Position numbers and translations under genes: made by a program. This document shows, piece after piece, positions 26,142 to 36,382 of a DNA stretch of 64,000 nucleotides. Each line of letters starts with the position of its first letter. Positions within the stretch are counted from its first letter, which is position 1. The DNA is from Pseudomonas nicosulfuronedens (GTDB lineage: Bacteria > Pseudomonadota > Gammaproteobacteria > Pseudomonadales > Pseudomonadaceae). The stretch covers positions 1 through 64,000 of the forward strand of contig NZ_SWDV01000036.1 in NCBI RefSeq assembly GCF_005877905.1, in the 5' to 3' direction. Under the pieces are notes generated by a model that saw only the letters and a list, made by a program, of their open reading frames with translations, was not told the origin of the DNA and did no database searches.

Positions 26142-26175
26142 GGTGCGCCGAGCACCCCTTGGTGCGTGGTGCTCC
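26142..26175. promoter_or_regulatory. cluster of GGTGC/GCACC half-sites upstream of urtA
   Basis: Three GGTGC and one GCACC half-sites occur in 34 bp, including GCACC-CCTT-GGTGC. They look like NtrC half-sites, but the spacing is 4 rather than 5 bp and one pair is in inverted order. They lie about 80-110 bp upstream of the sigma-54 promoter. Confidence 0.35.
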
Positions 26176-26187
26176 CCAAAGGGGAGC
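26171..26187 (-). terminator. hairpin after the MarC-family gene
   Basis: A perfect 7-bp stem GCTCCCC-AAA-GGGGAGC lies one base past the stop codon of the MarC-family gene; no T-run follows. It adjoins the GGTGC cluster. Confidence 0.5.
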
Positions 26188-26188
26188 G

Positions 26189-26782
26189 TCACTGCGGGAG
26201 GAAGTAGCCGCGCACGCCGGTCATGATGATCTGCGCAGCAAGGGCGCACACGAACAGGCCCATCAGGCGGCTGACGATCATCAGGCCCTGTTCGCCGAGA
26301 ATCTTCTCGATCTTGTCGGAGAGGTAAAGCGTGATGCCCACCGTCAGGCACGCGAGGAAGATCGCGGCCAGCGCGAGGAGCTTGTGTTCCCAGTCCTGGT
26401 TCACGCCCATCACCAGCAGCGCACCGATGGTGCCGGGGCCAACGGTGATGGGGATGGTCAGCGGGACGATGGTGACGTCCTGTTGCACGTTGTCCGCCTG
26501 CACCGCCGAGCGGCCCTGGGCCATGCCCAGCGCGGAGATGAACAGTACGCTGCCCGCGCCGATACGGAAGGCGTCAGCGGTGATGCCGAACAGGGTGAAG
26601 ATGTAGCGCCCGAACAGGTACAGCAGCACGCTGGCGATCAGCGCCGCCAGGGCCACGCGCCAGGCCATGTGCTTGCGGTCGCGGGGAGCGAAGCCGCGGT
26701 TGAGGCTGATGAAGCAGGACAGCACGAAGAACGGGCTGTAGAGCACCAGCATCTTCAGGTACACGCTGAACATCACTTGCAT
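26189..26782 (-). CDS. MarC family integral membrane protein
   Basis: A 197-residue MarC-family inner-membrane protein with about six hydrophobic helices. The motif VPLTIPITVGPGTIGALLVMG (about residues 105-125) is the family hallmark. The start at 26782 was chosen because the upstream in-frame stretch is not protein-like; its ribosome binding site is weak. In P. aeruginosa the gene next to retS (PA4857) has been linked to type III secretion control, and this is probably its counterpart. That link is by position and family only; transport function is unproven for the whole family. Confidence 0.85.
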   Translation of the reverse strand: MQVMFSVYLKMLVLYSPFFVLSCFISLNRGFAPRDRKHMAWRVALAALIASVLLYLFGRYIFTLFGITADAFRIGAGSVLFISALGMAQGRSAVQADNVQQDVTIVPLTIPITVGPGTIGALLVMGVNQDWEHKLLALAAIFLACLTVGITLYLSDKIEKILGEQGLMIVSRLMGLFVCALAAQIIMTGVRGYFLPQ

Positions 26783-26891
26783 GGGAACGACTCGTCCGGA
26801 TTGAGTGGGCGCGGCTGGGCAAAGCATAGCGGGTGGGACGAGGAGCGGCATTGCGGCGGGGCAACTCAAGCACGCGGCGCTTGATTCGTGG

Positions 26892-26964
26892 GTAGGAGCG
26901 GACCTTGTCCGCGATCGATTTCGCATCGCGTCGGAGGCCAGTCGCGGACAAAGTCCGCTCCTGC
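26892..26964. repeat. large inverted repeat (gtaggagcggac family)
   Basis: GTAGGAGCGGACCTTGTCCGCGA is followed after about 25 bases by its inverted near-copy ending GTCCGCTCCTGC. It is a variant of the REP-like family in which GAGC is replaced by GGAC, lying between retS and the MarC-family gene. Confidence 0.8.
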
Positions 26965-26995
26965 GCCGAGGGATATGACGTGCGGAAGGGCGGTA

Positions 26996-29806
26996 TCAGG
27001 AAGGCAGTGCGTCGCTCTGCTGCTGGCGCAGGCGGCGATCACGCTCGCCTACCCAGTACGCCACCAGCTCGCGCAGTTGCGACAACTCCACCGGCTTGGC
27101 CATGTGGCCGTCCATGCCGACCAGCCGTGCGCGCTCCTTGTGCTCGCTGAGGATGTGCGCGGTGAGCGCCACCACCGGGGTGTGCGGGCGGTGTTCGCTG
27201 GCTTCCCAGGCGCGCAGGCGTTCGGTGGCGGAGAAGCCGTCGAGCACCGGCATCTCGCAGTCCATCAGTACCAGGTCGTACTGGGTAGCCTTCATCGCGG
27301 CCAGGGCTTCCTCGCCGTTGCTGGCGGTATCGGGCTGCAGGTTGAGCTTGCTCAGCATGCCGCGGATGACCTTGGTGGAGATGCTGTTGTCCTCGGCGAC
27401 CAGGATGCGGAAGTCGCTGGGCGGTACGTTCGACGCCGGCTCGCTCGCCGGTGCGAGGTAGTTGCTCACTCCGCTCGGTCCGCGCTGCGACAACTCTTCG
27501 GCCAGGGTCGCCTTGAGCGTATAGCCCGCCACCGGCTTGGCGAGGATGCGCTTGATGCCAGCGTTGCGCGCAATGATCTTGCTTGGCGCATTGCTGATGC
27601 CGGTGAGCATGATCAGCAGGATGTCGTGGTTGAGGTTCGGGTCTTCCTGGATCTTGGTTGCCAGCTGCATGCCGGTCATGCCGGGCATATCCTGATCCAG
27701 CAGGACCACATCGAAGTACTCGCGCAGATGCGCCTTGGTGCGCAGCTGGGCCAGTGCTTCCTTGCCCGAAGACACCGCGCTGACGTTCATGCCCCAGGCG
27801 CTGCACTGTTGCACCACTACCTTGCGGCAGGTCTGGTTGTCGTCCACCACCAGCAGGCGTGCGCCCTGCAACGGGCCGTCGAGGTCGGCGCCGGCCTGGT
27901 CGATCTGCTGCGGGTCGAGCGGCAGGCTGAGCCACAGCAGGTTGCCGGCACCTTCGGCGCCGTGGCCGCTCTCATTGCCGCCCTCTATTCCAAAATCGCC
28001 GTTCATCAGGCGGATCAGCTGGCGCGCGATGATCAGGCCCAGGCGACTGCTCATGCGGGTGGCGGAGAGGAAGTCGCGGCTGTGCACTTCGGCGGTGAGC
28101 AGGGCCTGGCGGTCAGCGCTATCCAGCGGTCGGCCGCTGTCCTGCACGGCGATGCGCAAGCGCGGACGTTCGGCCGGGCCGTCGAGGGCGACGACGAGGA
28201 GGATCTCGCCTTCGTCGGTCTGCTTGAAAGCGTTGTCCAGCAGGCTCAACACGGCCTGGCGCAGGCGCGTCGGGTCGCCGCTGACGATGCGCGGCACCTG
28301 TGGTTGGGTGAAGCTGATCAGCTCGACCTTCTGCTGCTCGGCCTTGGCGCGGAAGATCGCCAGGCAGTCCTCGATCAGCGCGCCGAGGTCGAACTGCACC
28401 TCGTCCAACTCGATCTGCCCGGACTCCAGCTTGGAGATGTCGAGAATCTCGTTGATCAGCGACAGCAGCTCATTGCCTGCGCTATGAATGGTCTGCACGT
28501 AGTCGCGCTGCTTGGCCGATAGCGGGGTGCCGAGCAGCAGCTCGGTCATGCCCAGCACACCGTTCATGGGGGTGCGGATCTCGTGGCTGATCTTGGCCAG
28601 GAAGTCACCCTTGGCCTTCAGCTCGGCGACATTGGCCGCGCGTTGGCGGCTGGCGGCGAAGTGGTCGTTCTGGATCTTCCGCTGGCGTTCGGCGAGCGCC
28701 AGGCTGAGCAGGAAGCCGACCACCGCCGAGAGACCGAGCAGGCCGCTGCCCAGCCATTCCGTGCGAGTCGCCACATAGCCCAGCAGCGATGGCAGGCACA
28801 GGCACCAGACCACCGCGAAGAGGCCCATGCCGATGGCGAACAGGCGGGCCGGTCGGTAGGCGTGTATCCAGTAGTAGACCGCCACGCCCAGCATGCCCAG
28901 GGTCACCAGGGTAATCAGCCCGTAGACCAGGCTGCTGATGGACAGGCCGAGCATCAGGTTGAGCGCGACGCCCAGCACGACCAGCGCGGCAGTACCGCCC
29001 AGCAGCAGGCGCTTGAGGGGCAGGCGCGGGTTGAGGTCACGAAAGAAGCTGGCGGTGTAGCCCAGTGCGCAGAACAGCGTCACCACCAGGCAGGCCAGGG
29101 CGGCCATCGGTTGCAGCGACTGGCTGTTGCCATACCAGGGGCTGAGCAGGCCGAACAGGTTGAGGCAGGCCAGCAGCAGGCTGGCGTGTACGCCGGCCAG
29201 CCACAGGCCACTGGCGACGCGGGTGTAGGCGAAGCGCACGAGGTTGTAGATCAGCAGCATGGCCAGGCAGCCGATCAGCACGCCGAAATGCAGCGGGCGC
29301 TGGTCGTTGCTCGGCTGGCCGGCGGCCTCGATGCTGATGTTCGGCCGCAGCGGCATCGTCGAGGCGAGGCGCAGGTAGAGGTCCAGCGGCTCGGCTGCAG
29401 TGCGCAGGGGAATCACCAGGTCGCTGTTGAGCAGCGGGCGCTGCACCGGGGAGAGGTTGCCGGCGCTCTTCTGCTCGAGGACTTTCTGCCCGTCGAGGAT
29501 GAACATCTCGAAGCTGTCCAGGCTCGGCGCGAACAGGCGCAGTTGCTGGGGCTCGTCGTTGGCGGGAAGGCGGAAGTGCAGCCAGGTCGCGCCGGGGCCG
29601 GCGGGGGCGTGCAGATCGTTGATGTCGAGGGGGCTGAAGAGGGTGCGGTAGCGCGGGGAGATCACGTCCTGCAGTTGCAGGCGGGCGTCACTGTCGTGGA
29701 GCTGGGACCAGCCGGGATCCTGGCTTGCCGCGTAGGTCGGAAGACAGACCAGAGCGGCCAGCAGCAAGCTGACGAGGAGTCCTGTGGCAGTCCAGAGCCG
29801 ACGCAC
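26996..29806 (-). CDS. retS: RetS-type hybrid sensor histidine kinase
   Basis: A 936-residue hybrid sensor kinase of 7TMR-DISM type (RetS in P. aeruginosa is 942 aa and likewise next to purD). A signal peptide is followed by a periplasmic DISMED2 sensor (about residues 25-175), seven transmembrane helices (about 190-390), HisKA with [14 protein letters not shown] (His near 430), HATPase_c, and two receiver domains (LLVVDDN...LLDQDMPGM and ILVAEDN...[11 protein letters not shown]). The ATP-lid motifs look degenerate (DSGRPL and SSRLGL), consistent with RetS acting by binding GacS rather than as an ordinary kinase. That mechanism (activation of GacS/GacA-rsmYZ is blocked, favouring acute virulence) is known from P. 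aeruginosa. The start is GTG at 29806 behind AGGGA. Confidence 0.93.
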   Translation of the reverse strand: MRRLWTATGLLVSLLLAALVCLPTYAASQDPGWSQLHDSDARLQLQDVISPRYRTLFSPLDINDLHAPAGPGATWLHFRLPANDEPQQLRLFAPSLDSFEMFILDGQKVLEQKSAGNLSPVQRPLLNSDLVIPLRTAAEPLDLYLRLASTMPLRPNISIEAAGQPSNDQRPLHFGVLIGCLAMLLIYNLVRFAYTRVASGLWLAGVHASLLLACLNLFGLLSPWYGNSQSLQPMAALACLVVTLFCALGYTASFFRDLNPRLPLKRLLLGGTAALVVLGVALNLMLGLSISSLVYGLITLVTLGMLGVAVYYWIHAYRPARLFAIGMGLFAVVWCLCLPSLLGYVATRTEWLGSGLLGLSAVVGFLLSLALAERQRKIQNDHFAASRQRAANVAELKAKGDFLAKISHEIRTPMNGVLGMTELLLGTPLSAKQRDYVQTIHSAGNELLSLINEILDISKLESGQIELDEVQFDLGALIEDCLAIFRAKAEQQKVELISFTQPQVPRIVSGDPTRLRQAVLSLLDNAFKQTDEGEILLVVALDGPAERPRLRIAVQDSGRPLDSADRQALLTAEVHSRDFLSATRMSSRLGLIIARQLIRLMNGDFGIEGGNESGHGAEGAGNLLWLSLPLDPQQIDQAGADLDGPLQGARLLVVDDNQTCRKVVVQQCSAWGMNVSAVSSGKEALAQLRTKAHLREYFDVVLLDQDMPGMTGMQLATKIQEDPNLNHDILLIMLTGISNAPSKIIARNAGIKRILAKPVAGYTLKATLAEELSQRGPSGVSNYLAPASEPASNVPPSDFRILVAEDNSISTKVIRGMLSKLNLQPDTASNGEEALAAMKATQYDLVLMDCEMPVLDGFSATERLRAWEASEHRPHTPVVALTAHILSEHKERARLVGMDGHMAKPVELSQLRELVAYWVGERDRRLRQQQSDALPS

Positions 29807-29897
29807 GGCGAAGTCCCTTCGGTAGTGAGTGGGCGGATTATAGCCAAGTGTGCTGAAGGCCGTAATCCACCCGTGCACGCCGGGACCGCCGGGAGGA

Positions 29898-29919
29898 AGG
29901 CGTCCGACGAGGAACGCCT
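29898..29919 (-). terminator. possible terminator after purD
   Basis: A short stem AGGCGT / ACGCCT lies 12 bases after the purD stop; the following bases are only moderately T-rich. Confidence 0.35.
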
Positions 29920-29931
29920 CCGCCCGTCGGA

Positions 29932-31221
29932 TCAGCCCTCGCCGCGCTCGCGGGCGATGGCGCGATAGCCGATGTCCTTGCGGTAGAAGCTGCCGTTCCA
30001 GCGGACCTTCTCGGCCAGCCGGTAAGCCTGTTCCTGGGCCGAGGAGACGGTCGGGCCGATGGCGGTGGCGCACAGTACGCGGCCGCCGGCGGTGACGATC
30101 TGGCCGTCCTTGAGCGCGGTGCCGGCGTGGAAGACCTTGCCGTCGAGTTGAGCGGCATCGTCCAGGCCTTCGATGACGTCACCCTTGGCGTAGTTGCCCG
30201 GGTAGCCGCCTGCGGCGATCACCACGCCCACGGTGGGACGCGGGTCCCAGGTGGCTTCGACCTTGTCCAGCGCCTTGGCCAGGGCGGCCTCGACCAGCAG
30301 GACCAGCGACGATTCCAGGCGGACCATGATCGGCTGGGTTTCCGGATCGCCGAAGCGGCAGTTGAACTCGATGACCTTGGGCTTGCCGCTCTTGTCGATC
30401 ATCAGGCCGGCGTAGAGGAAACCGGTATAGACGTTGCCTTCCTCGGCCATGCCGCGCACGGTCGGGTAGATCACCTCGTCCATCACGCGCTGGTGCACGT
30501 CCGGGGTGACGACCGGAGCGGGGGAGTACGCGCCCATGCCGCCGGTGTTCGGGCCGCTGTCGCCGTCGCCGACGCGCTTGTGGTCCTGGCTGGTGGCCAT
30601 GGGCAGCACGTTCTGGCCGTCGACCATGACGATGAAGCTGGCTTCCTCGCCGTCGAGGAATTCTTCGATCACCACGCGCGAACCCGCGTCACCGAAGGCG
30701 TTGCCGGCGAGCATGTCGCGCACGGCTTCCTCGGCTTCGGCCAGGGTCATGGCGACGATCACACCCTTGCCTGCGGCCAGACCGTCGGCCTTGATCACGA
30801 TGGGCGCGCCTTTCTCCTTCAGGTAGGCCAGCGCCGGCTCGACTTCGGTGAAGTTCTGGTAGTCGGCGGTGGGGATCTGGTGGCGCGCGAGGAAGTCCTT
30901 GGTGAAGGCCTTGGAGCCTTCCAGCTGGGCTGCGCCGGCGGTGGGGCCGAAGATGTCCAGGCCACGGCTGCGGAACAGGTCGACCACGCCTTTGACCAGC
31001 GGAGCCTCGGGGCCGACGATGGTCAGCTGCACGTTCTTCGCGGCGAAATCGGCCAGCTCTTCCAGGGCCAGTACGTCGATGGCGACGTTCTCGCACTTGG
31101 CTTCGGTGGCGGTACCGGCGTTGCCCGGCGCGACGAAGACCTTCTGTACGCGCGAATCCTGCGCGACCTTCCAGGCCAGCGCGTGCTCGCGACCGCCGCT
31201 GCCGATGATGAGTACGTTCAT
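29932..31221 (-). CDS. purD: phosphoribosylamine-glycine ligase PurD
   Basis: The 429-residue GAR synthetase, joining phosphoribosylamine and glycine with ATP in the second step of purine synthesis. N-domain MNVLIIGSGGREHALAWK, the ATP-grasp region (PIVIKADGLAAGKGV, about residue 145) and the metal/phosphate segment EFNCRFGDPETQ (about 290) are intact. AGGAG precedes the ATG. It follows purH in the same direction across a 239-bp gap and precedes retS. Confidence 0.97.
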   Translation of the reverse strand: MNVLIIGSGGREHALAWKVAQDSRVQKVFVAPGNAGTATEAKCENVAIDVLALEELADFAAKNVQLTIVGPEAPLVKGVVDLFRSRGLDIFGPTAGAAQLEGSKAFTKDFLARHQIPTADYQNFTEVEPALAYLKEKGAPIVIKADGLAAGKGVIVAMTLAEAEEAVRDMLAGNAFGDAGSRVVIEEFLDGEEASFIVMVDGQNVLPMATSQDHKRVGDGDSGPNTGGMGAYSPAPVVTPDVHQRVMDEVIYPTVRGMAEEGNVYTGFLYAGLMIDKSGKPKVIEFNCRFGDPETQPIMVRLESSLVLLVEAALAKALDKVEATWDPRPTVGVVIAAGGYPGNYAKGDVIEGLDDAAQLDGKVFHAGTALKDGQIVTAGGRVLCATAIGPTVSSAQEQAYRLAEKVRWNGSFYRKDIGYRAIARERGEG

Positions 31222-31258
31222 TGGAGTTCTCCTGAACAGTTCCGGCAGTGCCGGATCG

Positions 31259-31290
31259 TTGGGTATCGCTTCGCTCCACCCAACCTACGA
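31259..31290. repeat. single gggtatcgct-family repeat
   Basis: TTGGGTATCGCTTCGCTCCACCCAACCTACGA-type unit, one member of the family seen as pairs at 20741 and 45151. The rest of the purH-purD gap (31291-31460) holds an imperfect inverted repeat CCCGAGCGTTC / GAACGTTCGGG (31364-31374 and 31411-31421). Confidence 0.65.
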
Positions 31291-31460
31291 AAGCTTCACG
31301 ACCGAATCGCGCTTTTAATCAATCGATCTCAAGGGGCGCGATGAAGCGGGTAGATGCAAGGCGCCCGAGCGTTCACCAAGCGGAGTTGCCTTCTGGCAAT
31401 GAGCATTGGGGAACGTTCGGGCAACGCAGCAGGTGCCTGCTTCAGCGCGTCCGATCCACC

Positions 31461-33068
31461 TTAGTGGCGGAAGTGGCGCATACCGGTGAACACCATGGCA
31501 ATGCCGGCTTCGTCGGCAGCGGCGATCACTTCGTTATCGCGCATCGATCCACCCGGCTGGATCACGGCGGTGATACCGGCCTTGGCCGCATTGTCGATGC
31601 CATCGCGGAACGGGAAGAAGGCGTCGGAAGCCATGACCGCACCCTTCACTTCCAGACCAGCATGCTCGGCCTTGATGGCGGCGATGCGGGCGGAGTTCAC
31701 GCGGCTCATCTGGCCGGCGCCGACGCCGACGGTCTGGCGCGCCTTGGCGTAGACGATGGCGTTGGACTTGACGAACTTGGCGACTTTCCAGGCGAAGATC
31801 AGGTCGTGGATTTCCTGCTCGCTCGGGGCGCGCTGGGTGACGATCTTCAGGTCATCGGCGGTGATCATGCCGATGTCGCGGCTCTGTACCAGCAGGCCGC
31901 CGTTGACGCGCTTGAAGTCCCAGCCCGGCGCACGCTCGGCCGGCCACTCGCCGCACTCCAGCAGGCGCACGTTGGCCTTGGCAGCGACCACGGCACGGGC
32001 GGCTTCGGAGATTTTCGGCGCGATGATGACTTCGACGAACTGGCGCTCGACGATGGCCTGGGCGGTGTCGCCATCCAGCTCGCGGTTGAAGGCGATGATG
32101 CCGCCGAAGGCTGACTCGGTGTCGGTGGCGTAGGCCAGGTCGTAGGCCTTGCGGATGCCGCCTTCATTTTCCGGAACCACGGCCACGCCGCACGGGTTGG
32201 CGTGCTTGACGATGACGCAGGCCGGCTTGACGAAGCTCTTCACGCACTCCAGCGCAGCGTCGGTGTCGGCCACGTTGTTGAACGACAGTTCCTTGCCCTG
32301 CAGCTGGATGGCGGTGGAGACGCTGGCTTCGCCCTTCTTCGCCTCGACGTAGAAGGCCGCGCTCTGGTGCGGGTTCTCGCCGTAGCGCATTTCCTGCGCC
32401 TTGATGAACTGGCTGTTGAAGGTGCGCGGGAAGGCGCCGCGATCTTCGGTGGACAGGGTGTCGCGCGCCTGGTCGATGGTGCCCAGGTAGTTGGCGATCA
32501 TGCCGTCGTAGGCCGAGGTGTGCTCGAAGGCCTTCAGGGCCAGGTCGAAGCGCTGGGCGTAGGTCAGGCCGCCGGCTTTCAGGCCAGCCACGATACCGGC
32601 GTAGTCAGCGGCGTTGACCACGATGGCGACGTCCTTGTGGTTCTTCGCGGCGGAACGAACCATGGTCGGGCCGCCGATGTCGATGTTCTCGATGGCGGTC
32701 GGCAGGTCGCAGTCGGCCTTGGCCACGGTCGCTTCGAACGGGTACAGGTTGACCGCCACCAGGTCGATCGGCTTGATGCCGTGCTGCTCCATCACCGCGC
32801 CGTCGAGGTCGCGACGGCCGAGGATGCCACCGTGGATCTTCGGGTGCAGGGTCTTCACGCGGCCGTCCATCATTTCCGGGAAGCCGGTGTAGTCGGCCAC
32901 TTCCACGGCGGCGATGGCGTTGTCCTTGAGCAGCTTGTAGGTGCCGCCGGTGGAGAGGATCTCCACGCCGAGGGCAGCCAGCTCACGGGCGAAATCGACG
33001 ACGCCGGTCTTGTCGGAAACGCTGATCAGCGCACGGCGGACGGGCAGGCGGGTGGTTTGGTCGGTCAT
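31461..33068 (-). CDS. purH: bifunctional AICAR transformylase/IMP cyclohydrolase PurH
   Basis: A 535-residue bifunctional enzyme for the last two purine steps (AICAR to FAICAR to IMP). The N-terminal IMP cyclohydrolase/MGS-like domain (residues 8-155) has [14 protein letters not shown] and STGGTYKLL. The C-terminal AICAR transformylase has [17 protein letters not shown], the catalytic [10 protein letters not shown] and MRYGENPHQ. Length and start (ATG at 33068 behind GGAAG) are normal. Confidence 0.97.
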   Translation of the reverse strand: MTDQTTRLPVRRALISVSDKTGVVDFARELAALGVEILSTGGTYKLLKDNAIAAVEVADYTGFPEMMDGRVKTLHPKIHGGILGRRDLDGAVMEQHGIKPIDLVAVNLYPFEATVAKADCDLPTAIENIDIGGPTMVRSAAKNHKDVAIVVNAADYAGIVAGLKAGGLTYAQRFDLALKAFEHTSAYDGMIANYLGTIDQARDTLSTEDRGAFPRTFNSQFIKAQEMRYGENPHQSAAFYVEAKKGEASVSTAIQLQGKELSFNNVADTDAALECVKSFVKPACVIVKHANPCGVAVVPENEGGIRKAYDLAYATDTESAFGGIIAFNRELDGDTAQAIVERQFVEVIIAPKISEAARAVVAAKANVRLLECGEWPAERAPGWDFKRVNGGLLVQSRDIGMITADDLKIVTQRAPSEQEIHDLIFAWKVAKFVKSNAIVYAKARQTVGVGAGQMSRVNSARIAAIKAEHAGLEVKGAVMASDAFFPFRDGIDNAAKAGITAVIQPGGSMRDNEVIAAADEAGIAMVFTGMRHFRH

Positions 33069-33111
33069 AACGGCTTCCACAAAGGCTTCGGGCTTTTCGC
33101 GTGTCAGGCGT

Positions 33112-33141
33112 GGGCCCGGCTGACCTTGTGGTCGCGGGCCC
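33112..33141 (-). terminator. possible terminator of dusB-fis
   Basis: An interrupted stem, GGGCCC-ggct-GACC / GGTC-gc-GGGCCC with loop TTGT, lies 15 bases after the fis stop. There is no T-run. Confidence 0.4.
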
Positions 33142-33155
33142 GCGCCTGCCACCTG

Positions 33156-33476
33156 TCAGAGAAGATCGTACTGCTTGAGTTTCTTGCGCAGGGTCCCGCG
33201 GTTCAGCCCCAGCAGTTCGGAGGCTTTGGTCTGGTTACCCTTCACGTGGTTCATGACGGTTTCCAGCAGCGGCGCTTCGACTTCGCAAAGCACCATGTTG
33301 TACACGTCCGTGACCGGCTGCCCTTCGAGATGGGCGAAATAGTTGTGCAGCGCCTTTTCCACGCTGTCGCGGAGGGTCTGGCCCTCCTGCGTCGGAGTGG
33401 TCAGGTGCTGTTTAAGGTTGGCGTTGTCGCTCACGGGTGTCATTCCACTCACTAATGTCTCGGTCATCGTTGTCAT
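33156..33476 (-). CDS. fis: DNA-binding protein Fis
   Basis: A 106-residue Fis nucleoid protein and transcription factor. The C-terminal helix-turn-helix ([26 protein letters not shown], split about residues 78-104) is strongly conserved, preceded by the beta-hairpin and dimer helices. The start overlaps the dusB stop by ATGA, giving the widespread dusB-fis operon. An alternative in-frame Met lies at codon 4. Confidence 0.96.
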   Translation of the reverse strand: MTTMTETLVSGMTPVSDNANLKQHLTTPTQEGQTLRDSVEKALHNYFAHLEGQPVTDVYNMVLCEVEAPLLETVMNHVKGNQTKASELLGLNRGTLRKKLKQYDLL

Positions 33477-34480
33477 GCGGCCACCCCTTCTCCGTTATTG
33501 TGGCGCTCGGCGAAGAACTGCCTGACGCTGGCGCTCTGTGCATCCGTGTCCTGCAAACGATTGAACTGGGAACGGAACTCCGCCGCTCCCGGTAGGGTTG
33601 CGAGGTACCAGCCCACATGCTTGCGGGCAATTCGCACACCCATTTCCTCCCCATAAAACGCATGCAATGCAGCGAGGTGCTCGAGCAGGATGCTCTGTAC
33701 CTCGTGCAGACTCGGCGCCGGCAACAGCTCGCCGGTGCTCAGGTAATGATCGATCTCGCGGAAGATCCAGGGGTTCCCCTGTGCGGCGCGGCCGATCAGC
33801 AGGGCATCCACGCCCGTCTGCTCGAACACCTGCCGTGCCTTGCGCGGTGAATCGATATCACCATTGGCGAAGACCGGAATCGAAACCGCCTGCTTGATCG
33901 CCGCGATGGTTTCGTACTCCGCTTCGCCGGTGTAGAGGTCGGCACGGGTCCTGCCGTGTACCGCCAGCGCCTGGATGCCCGACTGCTCGGCGATCCGCGC
34001 CACCGTCACACCGTTCTTGTTCGACCGGTCCCAACCGGTACGAATCTTCAGGGTGACGGGAACCTCTACAGCCGCGACCACCGCCTCGAGGATGTCGGCC
34101 ACCAGCCGTTCATCCTTCATCAGCGCGGAACCCGCGGCCTTGTTGCAAACCTTCTTCGCCGGACAGCCCATGTTGATGTCGATGATCTGGGCGCCGAGCT
34201 CCACGTTGCACCGTGCGGCTTCCGCGAGCATCTGCGGGTCGCCGCCGGCGATCTGCACCGAGCGCGGTTGATCCTCATGGTCGTGCTGCAGACGCAGGCG
34301 CGACTTGCGGCTGTTCCACAGGCGGACATCACTGGTGACCATCTCGGAGACCACCATGCCGGCGCCGAGACGGCGGCACAGCTGGCGGAACGGACGATCG
34401 GTGACGCCGGCCATCGGGGCCAGGATCAGTCTGTTGGGCAGTGTGTAGGAGCCGATGCGTACCACCGACTGGTTTTCCAT
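33473..34480 (-). CDS. dusB: tRNA-dihydrouridine synthase B
   Basis: A 335-residue FMN-dependent tRNA-dihydrouridine synthase. [13 protein letters not shown] (about residue 20), [21 protein letters not shown] with the catalytic Cys (about 110), LKIRTGWD and [12 protein letters not shown] are all present. The ATG at 34480 gives a normal family length (E. coli 321 aa); a TTG 42 bases upstream is possible but lacks a ribosome binding site. First gene of dusB-fis. Confidence 0.95.
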   Translation of the reverse strand: MENQSVVRIGSYTLPNRLILAPMAGVTDRPFRQLCRRLGAGMVVSEMVTSDVRLWNSRKSRLRLQHDHEDQPRSVQIAGGDPQMLAEAARCNVELGAQIIDINMGCPAKKVCNKAAGSALMKDERLVADILEAVVAAVEVPVTLKIRTGWDRSNKNGVTVARIAEQSGIQALAVHGRTRADLYTGEAEYETIAAIKQAVSIPVFANGDIDSPRKARQVFEQTGVDALLIGRAAQGNPWIFREIDHYLSTGELLPAPSLHEVQSILLEHLAALHAFYGEEMGVRIARKHVGWYLATLPGAAEFRSQFNRLQDTDAQSASVRQFFAERHNNGEGVAA

Positions 34481-34574
34481 GGTCAATGGGGCGGGAACAC
34501 CGAGGCGCCGCGCGCTGTACAACTCGCGGATGCGTTTCGGGGCCTGCCACCGGTGCTAGCAAAAAAGGGAGGGC

Positions 34575-34603
34575 ATGATACCCGCTCTCGATGACCGGAT
34601 AAA
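34575..34603 (-). promoter_or_regulatory. possible sigma-70 promoter of dusB-fis
   Basis: On the minus strand TTTATC-N17-TATCAT lies in an AT-rich patch about 95 bp upstream of the dusB ATG. The -10 is good, the -35 is weak. Confidence 0.4.
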
Positions 34604-34702
34604 GGCGATTTTGGATAAATTCTGAACAGCTTCGGGCTTAGCACCCAAGGTAGGAAGACGAGCGGAACTGGCGCGCTCAGGCGCTTTGAGCTACCCGCCG
34701 GC

Positions 34703-36322
34703 TCATTCCGGCGAGTGGAAGCTCAGGCTGTAGTTCACCGCTTTCGGGCCCGGATCAAGGATGTCCAGGGAGATATGGATCGGCGTCTGCGGCGGCATCT
34801 CGCTTTGTCCGGCCAGCTCGCCCGAGAGGTATTCGCTGGGTTTGAAGCGGCGGCTGGCGATCAGCTGGCCGTTCAGGTCGGCGAAGCGCATTTCCAGCAG
34901 CGGGAAGGGCTGGGAGAAGTTGGCGCGGTTGTAGATGATCGCGTCCACCACCAGCGCACCGCTGAAGTCCGGGTGGCTGCGCACCACCAGGTTGCTGCTG
35001 CGGATCTGCTCCACGTCGACCTTGGAGGGCAGGATGCAGCCCAGCTCCGGGCAGGCCTGGGCGAACCAGGGGCGATACTGGTCCTGGCGGGCCAGTTCGT
35101 CGAAGTGATAGGCGATGTACTGCCCGGCGAGACCGGCCAGGGCCAGCAGCACCAGCAGCAGCCAGAACAGGCGACGGCCCCAGCGGCTCTTGGGCTTCTG
35201 CCAGTCGAGTTGCAGGGGTTCGTCGCTCAGGTCATGCAGGCCAGCATCGTGCAGGCCGGGTTCGGCACGGCGGTTGTCGCCGCGCTGGTCGGCCAGCGGC
35301 GGCTCTTCGTCCTCATCGTCCTCGGCGTCAGGCTCGTCGTCATCGCGGCGAGCGCTGAAGGCGGGAAGTCTCTCGTCGTCGCTCTCTGCCCGAAGGGGGG
35401 GCGGATCGATGCGGGGCTCGTGCTCCGGCTCTTCCTCGGGTTGCTCCGGCTCGGATTCCTTGTCGGCCACCAGACGTGCGCTGGCGGGCGGCTCTTCCGG
35501 CTCGTCGGCGGGCAACTGGCCGAGGCTGGGTTCCTGGCGGGATACGCGGCTGGTGCCTTTCTGTTCCTCTTCGATCAAGGCTTCGGCCCAGCGCTCGTCG
35601 TGCGGGTCGCGCTTCTCTTCCTGGCGGGTCTGCAGGGCTTCGCTGGGGCGCGGCGCGCGTTCGATGCTGAGGAATTCCTGGGACAGTTCGAACTCGTCGA
35701 GCTTGGCCAGCTCCTCGTCGAGGTTGAGGCTGTCCAGGTCGAGATCGTCGTGGATCCACAGCGTCTCGTCTTTTTTCCCGTTTGCCGGGGCAGGCGCGGG
35801 CCTGGCCGGCTCGCTGGTCACGGTTGCCGCCGGGGCGATCACCGTGGCCGCGGCGATCGCAGGAGTGGTTTCGACCACCGGTGCCGGTTTCGCTTCCGCC
35901 TTCGGCTCGGCGCCGTCGGGCTTTTCCGCTACATCGCTGGAATGCCGCGCGGCATGGGGAGCCAGCGGCCAGCCGAGGGTGGCGGTGCCGGGGGCGCTGG
36001 GTGCGGCGGGCTTCTCAGGAGCGAAGGAGCTGAAGGCCGGCGCGGGAGCCGGCGCTGCCGCGATGGGCTCCGGGGCTTTCGGCGGCACCGATGGTGCGGC
36101 CGGCTTCGGAGCAGGGATCGATTCAAGGGTGTCGACGGACGGTGTTGCCGTAACAGTCTGCGCCGGAACCTGTGTCGGCTCGCCGACCATGTTCTGTGGC
36201 GCGCTGAAGACTTTCAGGCAGGTTCCGCAGCGCACAGCACCGCTGGCCGCGCCCAGTTGCGCCGAGTTGACGCGGAAACGGGTCTGGCAATGGGGGCACT
36301 GTGTGATGAAGCTGTCGCTCAT
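34703..36322 (-). CDS. zinc-ribbon and DUF3426 membrane protein
   Basis: A 539-residue protein with a recognisable plan. An N-terminal MJ0042-type zinc ribbon (CPHCQTRFRV ... VRCGTC, residues 9-35) is followed by a long low-complexity linker rich in Pro/Ala then Asp/Glu (about 45-370), one transmembrane helix (about 378-400), and a C-terminal DUF3426 domain outside the membrane. Similar genes sit next to prmA in other Pseudomonas. Function is unknown; a membrane-tethered cytoplasmic zinc ribbon suggests protein or nucleic-acid contacts. The C-terminal stop lies inside a small hairpin. Confidence 0.8.
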   Translation of the reverse strand: MSDSFITQCPHCQTRFRVNSAQLGAASGAVRCGTCLKVFSAPQNMVGEPTQVPAQTVTATPSVDTLESIPAPKPAAPSVPPKAPEPIAAAPAPAPAFSSFAPEKPAAPSAPGTATLGWPLAPHAARHSSDVAEKPDGAEPKAEAKPAPVVETTPAIAAATVIAPAATVTSEPARPAPAPANGKKDETLWIHDDLDLDSLNLDEELAKLDEFELSQEFLSIERAPRPSEALQTRQEEKRDPHDERWAEALIEEEQKGTSRVSRQEPSLGQLPADEPEEPPASARLVADKESEPEQPEEEPEHEPRIDPPPLRAESDDERLPAFSARRDDDEPDAEDDEDEEPPLADQRGDNRRAEPGLHDAGLHDLSDEPLQLDWQKPKSRWGRRLFWLLLVLLALAGLAGQYIAYHFDELARQDQYRPWFAQACPELGCILPSKVDVEQIRSSNLVVRSHPDFSGALVVDAIIYNRANFSQPFPLLEMRFADLNGQLIASRRFKPSEYLSGELAGQSEMPPQTPIHISLDILDPGPKAVNYSLSFHSPE

Positions 36323-36382
36323 GCGGCGGTCCGGCGGAAAAATCTGGCGGTTAGTCTAACTCAAGCCCCGTACGGCGGGCAC

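Noticed and set aside
34481-34522. Extended dusB start at a TTG upstream
   Set aside because: No ribosome binding site and the extra 14 residues are not typical of DusB; the ATG at 34480 fits the family start.
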